From positions 1-55,446 of the forward strand of contig JAHBMJ010000907.1 in the NCBI GenBank assembly GCA_018398765.1: DNA of 55,446 nucleotides, read 5' to 3'. Below are positions 12,695 to 23,416 of the stretch, one piece after another. The notes below the pieces were generated by a model that was given only the letters and a program-made list of their open reading frames with translations, ran no database searches and was not told the origin of the DNA. Position 1 is the stretch's first letter. Every line of letters starts with the position of its first letter. This DNA is from Chromera velia. Taxonomy: Eukaryota; Sar; Chromeraceae. A program made the position numbers and the translations under genes.

Positions 12695-13766
12695 GACAGA
12701 GAGAGAGAGAGTAAGCTATGTACCAAGTGTCATCTCCTCAATGGAAGCCGGAAGGTGATCCAAAATCAAATAGATCTTCTCACGGGAAATGCCGCGTGTC
12801 CCTGCATGCATGGGATATCAGAAAGAAGAGTGCAGCAGCGAGAAAGGAGGGGGGGGAGAAAGGCAGACCAAAACAGAGAAAAGGTCAGTGGAGGAAGTCA
12901 GCATGAAACAGGCTACCTGAGAAAGTGGAGAACCCCTCTCTGCCCTTGTCCCTTTTTCTCTTCCTGTCCTTTCGTCTCTTGCCCGACCGACCGACCAGAG
13001 AGATCGATTCCATTCGGCAACTCGATCTTGACTTTTCCCAGAGCTTTGTTCTGCAGAGAGATTTCAGAGACAGAGAAAGAACAGAAGCGATCCTTCATTG
13101 CCAGACAGGCTGGAAGGGGCAGACAGGCAGGTAGCCAGACAGGAAGGAATGAAGCGGGGGCGACAGAAAGGCGCACGCAGGCGAGGAAGAAGGTGGGAGA
13201 AAAGTAAAAGGAAGAGGACGATTGGGGAAAATTTTCAGTCTGGCTGAAAGAAACACCATGAAGACAAGAAGCGGGGGTCGTCGCTCTGCCCGAGGGGCTG
13301 GGAAGGGCTTCGCGTTTTCTTTTCAAGAAGGAGGTCGGGGAATCAACAGAGAAGAGGAGTGAGTTGCTCTTGAGTATAGAGAGACGGCCTGACCTTTGTG
13401 AAGAGGAAAGTGCCCAACCAGGCCAGCCCGAAGCTGCTCCTCGTTCTGGCCAGACCAGAGAGCGTCTGTGAGGAAATAGAAAGGACGGGGGGAGAACCAC
13501 CACACATGAGTTGCACAGAACAAGACAGGAAGACATTGCAGAGAGGCACCTTTCAACGTCACAGAACGAACATGAAGCGATTGACTTGACTCACGAACCT
13601 GAGAGTTCAGTTTCAGACGCTGCAAGAAGAGGCACAAGGCGTCTTCGACCATCTCCGTCTCTTCGGTGTTGCTGGACTGGAGACTGTTTGACGAATTCGT
13701 TCCATTACCCTCTGCAGCGTCGGGTGACACCCCCGAAGCCACCTCTCCTTCGTCGCCCACTGTCAT
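7653..13766 (-). CDS. Ribonuclease-inhibitor-like leucine-rich repeat protein (LRR2), about 6 exons
   Basis: Exons on the minus strand: 13766-13599, 13050-12996, 12801-12724, 12450-12334, 11026-10949, 10432-7653. They join in frame to 1091 residues, starting MTVGDEGEV. The last four introns are firm, because LRR motifs continue across them (LDLSG-like IDLSG; SLSLKG joined to NAVGLEG). The 5' end is less certain: a 72-base segment (13465-13394) with splice signals can be added in phase. Exon sizes and phases match LRR1 (78/117/78 against 84/123/81, all phase 1-1). The last exon holds many LRRs of the form L..LDLSEN...G and a run of eight His at about residues 470-477 (9498-9521). No signal or membrane segment is seen. 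Introns contain GACT, GAAA and GA microsatellites. A protein-interaction role is inferred. Confidence 0.8.
10663..10937. repeat. (GACT)n microsatellite in LRR2 intron
   Basis: About 275 bases of CTGA/GACT tetranucleotide repeats with scattered GAGC, TTAT and GCGC interruptions, inside the LRR2 intron 10433-10948. The interruptions recur at irregular intervals, as in an old, mutating array. Confidence 0.9.
11175..11998. repeat. Homopurine (GAAA)n tract of about 0.8 kb in LRR2 intron
   Basis: Almost pure A/G on the plus strand for over 800 bases, mostly GAAA with GGAA, GAGA and A-run variants and a few isolated C or T. It lies in the LRR2 intron 11027-12333; on the coding (minus) strand it is polypyrimidine. 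Higher-order repeats are visible: a block with GGGAAAAAAAG near 11600 recurs near 11796. Long Lys-rich or Phe-rich open frames across it are repeat artefacts. Confidence 0.95.
12643..12712. repeat. (GA)n microsatellite in LRR2 intron
   Basis: About 70 bases of GA dinucleotides with two GACA interruptions, within the LRR2 intron 12451-12723. It reads as CT on the coding strand. Confidence 0.9.
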
Positions 13767-14076
13767 CTGTCCCGAACGCAGACTCAGACAGAAACGTCTG
13801 CGCACCAAATGATTCAGAAAGCTTCGATCAGAAGAGAAGTCGACAGAGATCGGTTATTTTCGACCAACCCACGTCACAGCGTTGAACTTGGGTAGTCACA
13901 AGCTACCGACTTGACTTCATTACAGCACCGGAAATGTTGCAGCAGGGTCCAACGACATACCCGACACTGACACTTCACAGTTCTTGATTTCTCTTCCTGC
14001 GTTTTTTCTTCTTGAGGTTTTCCTTCTTTTTTTTATTTTTTATTTTTTTCACGAGTCTGAGCCGTTCGGAGTATGA

Positions 14077-14087
14077 CCCCGGAAAGC
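14077..14087 (-). promoter_or_regulatory. GCTTTCCGGGG motif upstream of LRR2
   Basis: Exact 11-mer match, on the minus strand, to the motif at position 65. It lies about 310 bases upstream of the proposed LRR2 start, in the same orientation as the gene. It is followed by TCATACTCCGAACGG, a degenerate form of the GTTCGCA extension found at other sites. Confidence 0.35.
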
Positions 14088-14284
14088 GAAGCGGGGGGTA
14101 GTTACATGCAAAACATTCTACCCCCTAGCTTGCGCGCGCTGACGACGAACCTTGCGCGTGACGCTGCTCGCATGCATGCATGCAGGATGCCACTTCTACA
14201 GGCTCCAGTGGCATGCCGGGGCCCACCAAAAAAGCGTCTCGACCAAACCCTCTAAAAGCCTCAGGGCCGTCGTGCAAAAAGAAT

Positions 14285-14434
14285 GTCTGCATGAAAGATA
14301 AAAGTGGAAAGACCATCATGCAAACAAACAGAAAGATAGAAGTAGACTCTTAGTAGAGAGGCCGTCATTCAAGTAGGAAGCATGAATTAAAGTGGAGAGA
14401 AGTTGAACGTTTGCATCCTTATCTTCATATAGTG
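14285..14434. repeat. Short minisatellite array, about 38 bp unit
   Basis: A few degenerate units of the form AAAGATAGAAGTGGAGAGG CCGTCATGCAAACAGACAG end in a distinct right flank (AAAGTGGAGAGAAGTTGAAC). The same unit and the same flank recur at 15040-16029. AT-rich DNA without a gene follows to about 15000. Confidence 0.7.
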
Positions 14435-15039
14435 TATTCTTATAATATTGCACGACTATCTACAACTATTCAAAATTAGTAGTTCAAAACAATTTAAGCT
14501 ATAACCAAAATTGTTTTTTAATTCTAAAGGCCGATCTTCGTTATAAAAGGATTCATAATTGGCTAAATTATCTGCAGTAGTACTTAAATTATAATTTAAA
14601 TTAACTTAAATTATGTAAATTAATTTTTTTTTGTCTCTATACGTAGTCTTAACTTATCTTAGCTAGATGTCCAGCCGCAATTAAGTGTGAGTGGACCCTA
14701 GTCAATTCAGTTTTCCTATTCAATTCCTACTTTTAGAAACGTTGACTTACACTGTCTTGCTATAGTGAATATGTTGAAAATTCTACTAGAAACTCCATCT
14801 GACTCGATTATCTGATGAAGTTTTTGTTGTTTTTTATTGTGATAAACTTCATTAAACTTCATCCTCCCTCAGGACCTCACAATGATTCTAGTTTTCACAT
14901 TTGAGAAAGACAAAAACTTTTGTTTTGGTCCAGGAAAAGCTAGCATCCAACTATATGAAAACAGAAAAGAAAACCAGAAAAATGAAACTGAAGCAGACGT
15001 CATATACGCTAGCATATACGTGAAAAGACAAGAAACATG

Positions 15040-16029
15040 AAGACTGAAAAGTCGTTATGTAAGAAGACAAGGAAGATGAAAGTGAAGCGGGCTTTCTGCA
15101 AGTAGACGGGCTAGTAGATAGGAAAGATTGATGAAACTGGAGAGGTCGTCATATACGTAGGTAGGAAAGATGGAAGCGCCATGAGCCATCATACAAGCAG
15201 GCAAGACGGACAAAAGTGGAAGAAAGTGGAAAGTTATCGTGCATGCAGACATGAAAGATGGAAGCTGAAAAGACGTCCGGCAAAGTGACAAGAAACATGG
15301 AAGCGGAAAAGCTTTCATGCAAGTCGACAGGAAAGATTGATGAAACCGGAGAGGCCTTTAACACGCAGGCAGGAAAGGTGGAAGCTAGCGGAAAGTAGTC
15401 ATGCAAGCCGGCAAGATACACAAAAGTGGAGAGTCGTCATGCAAGCAAACAGTAAAGGTGGAAGCTGAGAATACGTCATGCAAACCGGCAAGAAACATAG
15501 AAGCAAAGAAGCTTTCATGCAAGTTGACAGGTCCTCCTGGAACGACGCAAGTAGAGACTCTGAGGTCGTCAAACACGCCGGCAGGAAATTAAAACGGAAG
15601 CGCAAACTTTAAGAGCCAGCAAACATGACAGAAGAAAGTAGAGACCCACCAAGCAAACAAAAAGGAAAGATGGGAATATGAAAGTGGACAGGCCGTTGTA
15701 CAAACAGACAGAACGATGAAAGTGGAGAGGCCGTCGTGCAAACAGACAGAAAGATGAAAGTGGAGAGGCCGTAATGCAAACAGACAGAAAGATAAAAGCG
15801 GAGAGGCCGTCATACATACAGACAGAACGATGAAAGTGGAGAGGCCTTTATGCAAACAGACAGAAAGATGGAAGTGGAGAGGCCGCCGTGCAAATCGACA
15901 GAAAGATGGCTGTGGAGAGGCCGTCATACATGCAAACAGACAGAACGATGAAAGTAGACAGGCCATCATTCAAGCAAGAAAGATAAAAGTGGAGAGAAAT
16001 TCAACATCTGCGTGTCTATCTTCGCATAG
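15040..16029. repeat. Main minisatellite array, unit about 38 bp
   Basis: Roughly 25 tandem units centred on GTGGAGAGGCCGTCATGCAA and ACAGACAGAAAGATGAAA. Units are fairly regular from about 15690 to 15960 and more divergent before that (AAGCTTTCATGCAAG, ACAAGAAACATGG variants). The right flank (AAAGTGGAGAGAAATTCAAC, then ATCTTCGCATAGG) is homologous to the flank of the small array at 14434. Minus-strand open frames reading repeated VCLHDGLSTF-like peptides are products of the unit length and show no independent coding signal. Confidence 0.8.
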
Positions 16030-16310
16030 GACTTCTGGCCTAAAGATTCGATTCTCTCACTACATGTCCAGACGAATGCTTGATTGAACCGCGCAGACTA
16101 CGTAGCAAGGTCAGTCAAAAAGCTGCTGCTTAGCTGTATGTACAAATGCAGGATTGACAGCAAATTTGGACTTACTGGTAGGCCTGTTACGTCTATCTAG
16201 TCCAGATATACAGGAGAACATACAGCTAAGTCTGTCCCATACCAGTTCTTTTTTGTCATTGAAGATCCTATTATTACACGCCTAGGTCAATATATGCCAA
16301 TTATAAGTTG

Positions 16311-16473
16311 CATGCATACGTCAATATTGGTCCCGTACAGGTTGTTTGAGAGGCACGTTTCTTGAAGTTTACTTCTTCATACAGATGCATGCCAATTAAT
16401 TAATTGAGTTACATGCTTGCGTCAAAGAGTTAATCCTACACAGGTTGCTTGAGGGGCACGTTTCTTGAAGTTT
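16311..16473. repeat. Imperfect direct repeat of about 100 bp
   Basis: Two copies of a segment running from GCATGC..CGTCAA through ACAGGTTG(T/C)TTGAG to GGCACGTTTCTTGAAGTTT (ends at about 16371 and 16473). They lead directly into the GC-rich motif cluster at 16480-16810. Confidence 0.65.
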
Positions 16474-16484
16474 TCGCGGATACA

Positions 16485-16810
16485 GTTATGCGCATCGCTC
16501 GAACTTTCTGCGACCGTTGGCACAGACTTTCTGCGATCGTTCGCACGAAGCTGTTGCATTGCACGTTGCATGACAGATGGGTGTCACGATCAGGCTTCAC
16601 CCGCGTGCGTTACCCTTTGAGCCAGGTTGCGGGGGTATATACAGAGCTAGACAAGAACCGAGGCCCTGGGTCTTGGCATGCAGTCGCCAAAAAAAGGCTC
16701 CGGAAAGTTGGGAGGAAACTTATCCATTGCGGTACGTGTACGAATTAAGAAGCTAGGATGGATTTCACGCTTTCCGGGGTCGTTCGCACGCTTGCGTACG
16801 TCAGATTTCT
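16485..16810 (+). promoter_or_regulatory. Cluster of GTTCGCA/CTTTCTGCGA motifs with exact GCTTTCCGGGG
   Basis: Two tandem CTTTCTGCGA(C/T)CGTT(G/C)GCAC units (about 16503-16550) are followed by GCTTTCCGGGGTCGTTCGCA at 16769-16788 and CGCTTGCGTACGTCAG. This is the same block found upstream of LRR1 and between HPPK-DHPS and MCM6. No convincing gene was found next to it, so it is either an orphan repeat or the 5' flank of a gene not recognised here. Confidence 0.4.
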
Positions 16811-16989
16811 GAGTCGATCTGACATGCATGCACACGTGCAAGGGGAATGCATGAAGGGGCCTCCACCTCCCCCCCCCGGGCCCCCCCGGAATCGAAAAGA
16901 CCCCAGGAGCACACGAAAAATCTCCCATGCATGCTCCCCTGATCCCCTCCCCCTTCTACGCGGAAAAAGCCCTCCATATATCGACAGCC

Positions 16990-18900
16990 ATTATTGAACA
17001 ACATAGGGACATATATATAGAAAGATGGAGTAAAAAGAATCCTGCAGAGATAGTTGTAGCCTTCTTCTGTATGTACATTCATCCATCTGTTGGCTACATA
17101 CAGGAACTCTCTGTCATCTACTATCATCAAATTAAAACTGTTGCATTTCTCAATATCCTTTCCATTTACCTTCCTTGAGTGTGTCAGGTGCACATCTTCT
17201 CATACCCTTAGGCAGGCAGTGATTTACAGAGAGAAAAAACAAAACTGAAGACAAATTCTGAAGATGACAAGCCAAATCTCACTGTTAAGAAACACCGGTA
17301 CATACCGGTACGCATATTACTGACTAAGTCTGTTGATTCTGCTTATCACTTCTTTATATCCATATGAAATGGAGGGGGGGAAAACGTTTCCTGCCCAATA
17401 TCATAGACAGGCCCTGAAGGGTATGCCGGGCAGAAAGGGTGTGTTGATCTGTCTAGGGCAGGCCTAGGCAACCTACGAGAGACATTTTCTTTTTTAAAAT
17501 TAAGTAGAGAGAAGGATATGGGCAGTGCACATACATGAATGGGATAGTATATGAAGGCCAGTAGTAGCCAGTAGGCCGATGGTCGCAGGAATAACTTTGG
17601 TATTCAAACTTGTTAATTTTACGTCCAGCAACAGATACGATGGATGGAGGAACAATGGTCACATAAATGGTTATGGCAGGCTCTCTTCACAGAATCGGGC
17701 GGAATAGGGGACAGTATGATGACAACTGGGTAAATGGCTAGTACCATAGAATGGGAAGATAGATATACGTCGATGATAACTGAATGCTTGTCCGACTTGA
17801 TGTAATACTATACGAAGGCGGGCAGGTGAAGGATAAGAGACCGTAAGAAACACGGCCGTAGACTCCTTCGGTACCCTGACAGAAGAATCCTGAAGGCTTA
17901 CTGGTAAGATGGATACAGACAGGGAAAAGGTCAGTCGGCATGATAATTCAGCATGATGATAGTCACTGTGACGTAGGCCTCTGTCTGTGAGTAAGTCTCC
18001 CATTCTCTGCAATTCTCGTTCGTTCTGTCTACGTCCATGCATATATAAGAGGCGGATAAAAGCATGCAAGTAGATATTCTTTTTATGCTTGTATGCATAA
18101 TACAGTAGCGTTTCAATGATGCTACATGGCTTTATGATCCGTATGTCTGCATGTGGTGATCAAATAGGCTTCTTTCATTATACGAACTTACGAGCATTTA
18201 CTAGTAATCGAAAATTTAAAATCTTTAACTGCAGATTCTAAATCTATCCATCAATTTTCGCTGAATTGCAGGGCTGTGGGTGGATGCAGAGGATGGGTCA
18301 CTGACACTGTCCAAACACAGTGTACGGTTTGTCCACCAACCAGTTGAAGCTAGTGTATATTAAGAGCGTGACTAGCTCCTTTTGTTCATCTAATGCCTCG
18401 CTGACTCAGAGCTCCCTCTAGTATGCCTAAGGGACCTAAAACTTCAGCAACAGCAACAATACCAGTACGTTACTGGGCAGCAGCAACAAATTTAAGAGAG
18501 GTACAGAGTATAGGGGGGTGATATCGGGGGGGGGAGTCCCAGTCCGCATGGCTGGCTTGCCAGCTGCACGGAACCCCCCCTCCGGGCTGCGCGGAGCGCG
18601 GTCCGGGCTCATAGTACGGGGGGGGGGCCGTGCCATACGGTAGACCATTAAATAACATACTAGATAACATAACTCGGTCTCAACATTGTTTCCTTATATT
18701 GCCCCCCCCTTTTCTTCTTGCTAACGGGTCAACGTCTAGGTTAATGTCAATATTATGTAGATACTGAAAAAGATACTGAGAGAGGAATAAACTTTTAAGA
18801 GGAGAGCGGGGCAGTTAAGTCGAGTTGAGTGCTATTGAGTGCCTCTTCCACCAGCCAGGAGTTGAAAGCCTAACGCATACTAGAGAAATTTAAATCTTTC
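16990..18900. other. Gene-free stretch
   Basis: No open frame with protein-like composition or spliced partner was recognised. It contains tandem ACCGGTAC near 17295 and a GC-rich island at 18530-18645 (with a G-run and GGCCGTGCCATACGGTAG) that is partly repeated at 18924-18941. Confidence 0.4.
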
Positions 18901-19043
18901 TGCTACGCTGCACGGCCCGGTAGGGCCGTGCCGCATGGCAGCCTTTTTTTGTGGCACAAGGGGGGCTGTGCTACCACATGGCGAAGCCATGCGTTACGCC
19001 CCCCCCCCCCCCCNCCCTACCATGCTAAAAGCATTTCATCCCC

Positions 19044-19511
19044 CTATTGCAGAGTCAAAGAGGATGTATTAGAATGGGGGACGATCATCATAGCACGATC
19101 ATGGTATAACAGCTCGTACACCTCTGAGTCAGAGTTGTTTTGTTGGAATAAAGCAAAACCATTGTCTCCGTCTGTCAGTGACTGTGCTTCAGAACTTTTT
19201 GATGCTAAATCAGATTCAGAAGAACACCTGAGGGACCCCTTCTCCCCTCTTTTCTTACTACCTCGAAGAACATCTGTTACCCTACCTAGTATCCTACTGT
19301 CAGTAGAAAGACAGACGAAAGAATGTGCCCTGTTCCGACAAGCGGTCATGCAAACCAGGGGCCCTGCTAAGAACACTTCGAGACCCTGTCTTTCGGCAGT
19401 GCCAGGAAGATCAAGTCGATCCATCGCCGTCCATCGCCCCCTCCACTGCTGGCCAGAGTGATGGTGGTATGTGTTGATATGCAGCCTGTTTTTGTCTGCC
19501 TTAATTCCCAC
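19044..19511 (-). other. Open frame of 155 codons, possible exon or relic
   Basis: The minus-strand frame has a mixed composition (charged, Ser-rich, not repeat-driven), including segments such as RVTDVLRGSKKRGEKGS, and ends next to a GC-rich, C-run region with an unresolved base (19014). No domain was recognised and no clear flanking exon was linked. It could be an exon of an unfound gene, a transposon relic or chance. Confidence 0.2.
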
Positions 19512-19514
19512 AGT

Positions 19515-21943
19515 GTCTATCTCCCCAGCTCTACAGGAGGCCGGGCCTGCTCGGATCTGCTCGGCAGCCTGAGGGGGGAATTATACCAATGAGTAGGGCC
19601 GTAGCAGCTCTCTTAGAGTGGCTCATGCACGAGGGCCGGTCACATATATAGGTAGTTTACTCCGATGCTGAGTTGATCTGTTTGGCTATCAGGAAGTCTG
19701 TACAATCAGGCATCGTCATTCTCCCTGGCAGTACTTCCTTTTGTGAGTGAGCTTAGACCTATAAGAAGGTTCTCAAAGAAGAATTTTCAAACTAATGCTC
19801 ACGATGCTACAGGGAATGCATGATCATTTTTAGGATGCTGGGAAGTCCCGGCAACTTCAAAGAAGTATAAAATCTAGGTGTGAAATGCATGGTCGAAACT
19901 CGAGATAGCATCTAGAGGAGGAGATCAGATTTAACAACGGGAAGGGGAATCCGATTCAATCCCGGTTCGGGCCACACACCTTGACTCACTAGCCAGATAT
20001 GGCCAGATGCAAGGAAGATTCCGCGTGCCTTTTATGCAATCAATCGTACGGCGCTAGCGCGCAGCGTCTCGTTGTATGTATGGGCCTGCCTGGTCGATCT
20101 ACAGTGTCATACAGATCCATGCTGGTAGCGCCAGGCAGCCCATGACACAGGCTATATGATGCAGCTAACCATATACCTAACCATATACAGTCTGAGCAGT
20201 ATTGTTACTCATGATGCGACTTAACCTGGTAGCCATTGTAACCGCTAGCTTAACCCAATATATGGGTAGTACATATCCAGTCTTTTTTATCCAGATTTTG
20301 ATCTGATTTATATATATGATATAAGTCATTAAGATGACATCAACCGTGAATCAGTAATTCATATCGATTAATAATATGTAAAACAGAGGTATATGTATCA
20401 GAGCAGTGATCATTCAAAAAGGAGAAGCGGGGTAATTTAAAAGCAACGCTGTGATAGGAATTCATTTAATAATATAATAATTCATACTAAAAAGGTGCTC
20501 TACTCATTTATGTACATTAACTAGTATATTGATTGATTGACTGATTGATTGATTCATTGATTGATTGATTGATTGATAGGTTCCTTTATAATGAAAGAAT
20601 ATTGCATTATTAACCTAGTGTATAACGTTTTTACTACGTTTTTAATAGTTACACTGTGGCAGTAGTTGTATGTCAGCTTTTTTGCAAAGTGCTACGATTA
20701 AAGTGTAAAAAAATTATTAGATTAAAAAGATGATAAGATTTGCATAGCTTTTTTTAAGTTAGTGCTAGAGCTAGTGAAGAACTTTTCAAGAACATTTAAA
20801 TTACAAACAACATTACAGTCAATTTAAGTAGATGTCTGAGTCATGTCTCAGCAACTATAGCTCACCTGGCCCTCACCAACTCATTCAAAATTTATAAACT
20901 TACATTGTTTAGATGATTGCTATAGCGACACTGTTAAAACTATTGTAAATTAAGTATTAGGATTACCTCTAAGCCTAGAGTCTAAGGTCCTATAGCTTTT
21001 CAAAAAATATTTCTCTTCAAGTTGTTGGTCACTCCACTGGCAGTGGTCAGTAAAGTTTAGAAAATTGTATGAATGGTTTTTAAGACTTCATTAAACAGAC
21101 AGACACACAGACACACACACATACACACACACACACACACACACAGAGGNNNNNNNNNNNNNNNNNNNNNNNNNNNNNNNNNNNNNNNNNNNNNNNNNNN
21201 NNNNNNNNNNNNNNNNNNNNNNNNNNNNNNNNNNNNNNNNNNNNNNNNNNNNNNNNNNNNNNNNNNNNNNNNNNNNNNTGAATGAATGAATGAATGAATG
21301 AATGAATGAGTGAATTAGAAAGAGAGCTCATGTCAGAGAGAAACAAAAAAACAAAAAGACAAGCAAAAAACCGACAGCTGAGAAACAGACAGATTTTTAA
21401 TGCAGAAGTAAGATGGGAGGTTCGAAACCCTAAAATTTTGTTCTGTCAATCGAGCTTATTATTCAACCCTCAGTTCATCTCACATCAGAGTCGGTCATTC
21501 GAGAAACAACTTGACCGCTGCTTGGGAGAGGCTGCATGATGGGTATGGTATTTGGACCTATGGCAGATCCCTCGAAGATAATCTGAAGTGCTTCCTCCTT
21601 GCCCCCCCCCTGTTGTTCTTCCAAAGGTGCGGGACAGAAGCTAAGTGAGTGCGCTTGAACAATGAGTTACACAAGACCCCCCCCGGAGAGCTCGTCACGT
21701 CATCTCTTCTTTTCCCTGTGTGCACTGAGGCAATCGTCTCGGCGGGCTTCAAATGCAAAGGATGTCGCACTGTTAGTCGGGGTTTTAACTTCTCAAAAAA
21801 CCCTTTTCTGGACATTCGCCTTATGTCATATGGCAAAACGGGTTGCTGTGTCTTTGCGGTTTGCTGTCACTGAGCCCCATGGTGTCTTATTTGATTTATT
21901 CTGTCCAGCACTCTTCAGGGTGTTACAGATACTCCTTCCGTCT
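19515..21943. other. Gene-free, AT-rich stretch with GATT, CA and TGAA repeats and an N gap
   Basis: From about 20280 the sequence is strongly AT-rich. Repeats: GATT units at 20529-20578, CA units at 21098-21145, an N gap at 21150-21278, TGAA units at 21279-21308. The gap between two different microsatellites suggests an unassembled repeat. No gene was supported. Confidence 0.5.
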
Positions 21944-22792
21944 TTAGATATCAGTTCTCTTGAAAGTCATCACGTACTGCTTGCTGCTTCCCGTCTCCAC
22001 GTGCTCGAAGGAAACAGTCATTCCTCTACTGCCGTACTGAGAGTTGAAGTGCCTCTGCCAGGACTCCAGGTCAGCCTCAAACTGGTCACTCTTGATGCGG
22101 ATGTACATGCAGATGCTCACCTGCATGATTCAGCATGCACAAATAAATATTAATACTCCAAAGAAAAAGAAAAAGAATGAAGGCTGATCAAGCAGCATTC
22201 AACTCCTCAGTTGCATAGGAGTCGAACAGAACTATTTTTTCACGCTCAGTACTGAGTGATACGCATAGATCATGGAGACGAGACCTACCAGCTTTCTGAG
22301 CTCACACTTTATGAAACCGGGTCTGCGAAGCGAATTGACAAACGTGTACCAGTTAACTTTCCAGGAAAGAGCATGGAATCATGTGCGGAAATTTTACGTT
22401 ATTATCTAAGAGCTAAAGGTCATCTCTAAGGGAACAAATGCCGGGGTACCGGGGGGAGAGCAAGTTTGCAGGTCAGTCACCCTCAAATTCCATCCCATGA
22501 ATGCGTTTGATCAACTGACCAGAGGAATGTGCTGAGACACGCAGGTGCCCGTTCCCCTTCCGAAGGCAGAGTCTGACATCTCCTTCCACTCTGAGACCAT
22601 TGCAAACCACTCGTCTGCACTGAACCCCTTCTCCCTGAACACTTCCGGCATCACCTCCTTCATAACGACCTGTCCGGAGGCTGTGTACTGAATGCGTTTC
22701 ATGTCGTGGCTGTCGTTGAAGTGTCCCCAGTACTTGAAGGAGATCTTCATCTCCCCCTTTTGCTCCACCAGGCTGGACGGTGAACTTCCCAT
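21944..22792 (-). CDS. Small protein of unknown function, 2 exons, possible N-myristoylation
   Basis: Exons 22792-22520 and 22120-21944 (minus) join in phase 0 to 149 residues, with a GTCAGT donor and a TGCAG acceptor. The start is chosen at the first ATG after an upstream AT/TCGA-rich flank. The N-terminus MGSSPSS fits the G2 plus S6 pattern of N-myristoylated proteins, so membrane association is possible. The protein is soluble-looking and rich in aromatic residues, with no recognised family. It may be a compact alpha/beta protein judging from alternating hydrophobics in the second exon (VSICMYIRI, MTVSFEHVE). It is divergent from the MAPEG gene at 23417, sharing a 624-base intergenic region. 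Confidence 0.65.
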
Positions 22793-23416
22793 GGCTGCTC
22801 GATCGATCGATTGGGGGGTTGCTTGTCGCAAGAAGAATACGTGGGCCGGAACGAGTGAAGGATAAAACTCAGACTGATCTTCAGATGATCAAGCGATAGC
22901 AGCAACTGCAGGCTTTGATGAAGAGTCCCGACAGACAGATGAAGCCATAGAGTCAAGGAGGTGCTCTGGAACGGACTCGATCGATCGTCAAACATGCTTC
23001 CTTGGCACTGCATGGCCCAAATTGCCGCCCAATTAATGCGCATGCATGCATGCACGTAATAAATGAGTCCGCATAATTTGGATCCGGCTGGGCCGCGCGA
23101 GGCTGCATGTGCTTAATTCCTGCTTACGGATCCTTTTTTGAGGGGCACCAAGGTGATGCAGGTCGCGCGTACAGCTATAGAGACGAGACGGCGCTATTGT
23201 GCGAACACAAATCTCGTCGGCCAGACCATCATCTGACCATGCAATGTCGCAGTCGACTGGAAGCCAGACAATCAGCTACCTGACTCACCTTTGAATCAAT
23301 CAGCAACTTGCTTCGCACAGTTTGTCCAGAGCAACCACTCGCTTCCACCTTGAGCTCGAAGAGACGGGAAGTCACTTATATCGATAAAAGAAAAGAAAAG
23401 AAGGGCAGAAAGAAAG

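Noticed and set aside
15040-16029. CRISPR-like regular repeats
   Set aside because: Units are tandem and degenerate without unique spacers, and the genome is eukaryotic; this is a minisatellite.
21410-21435. GGTTCGAAACC resembling a tRNA B box
   Set aside because: No matching A box, acceptor stem or anticodon arm could be placed around it.
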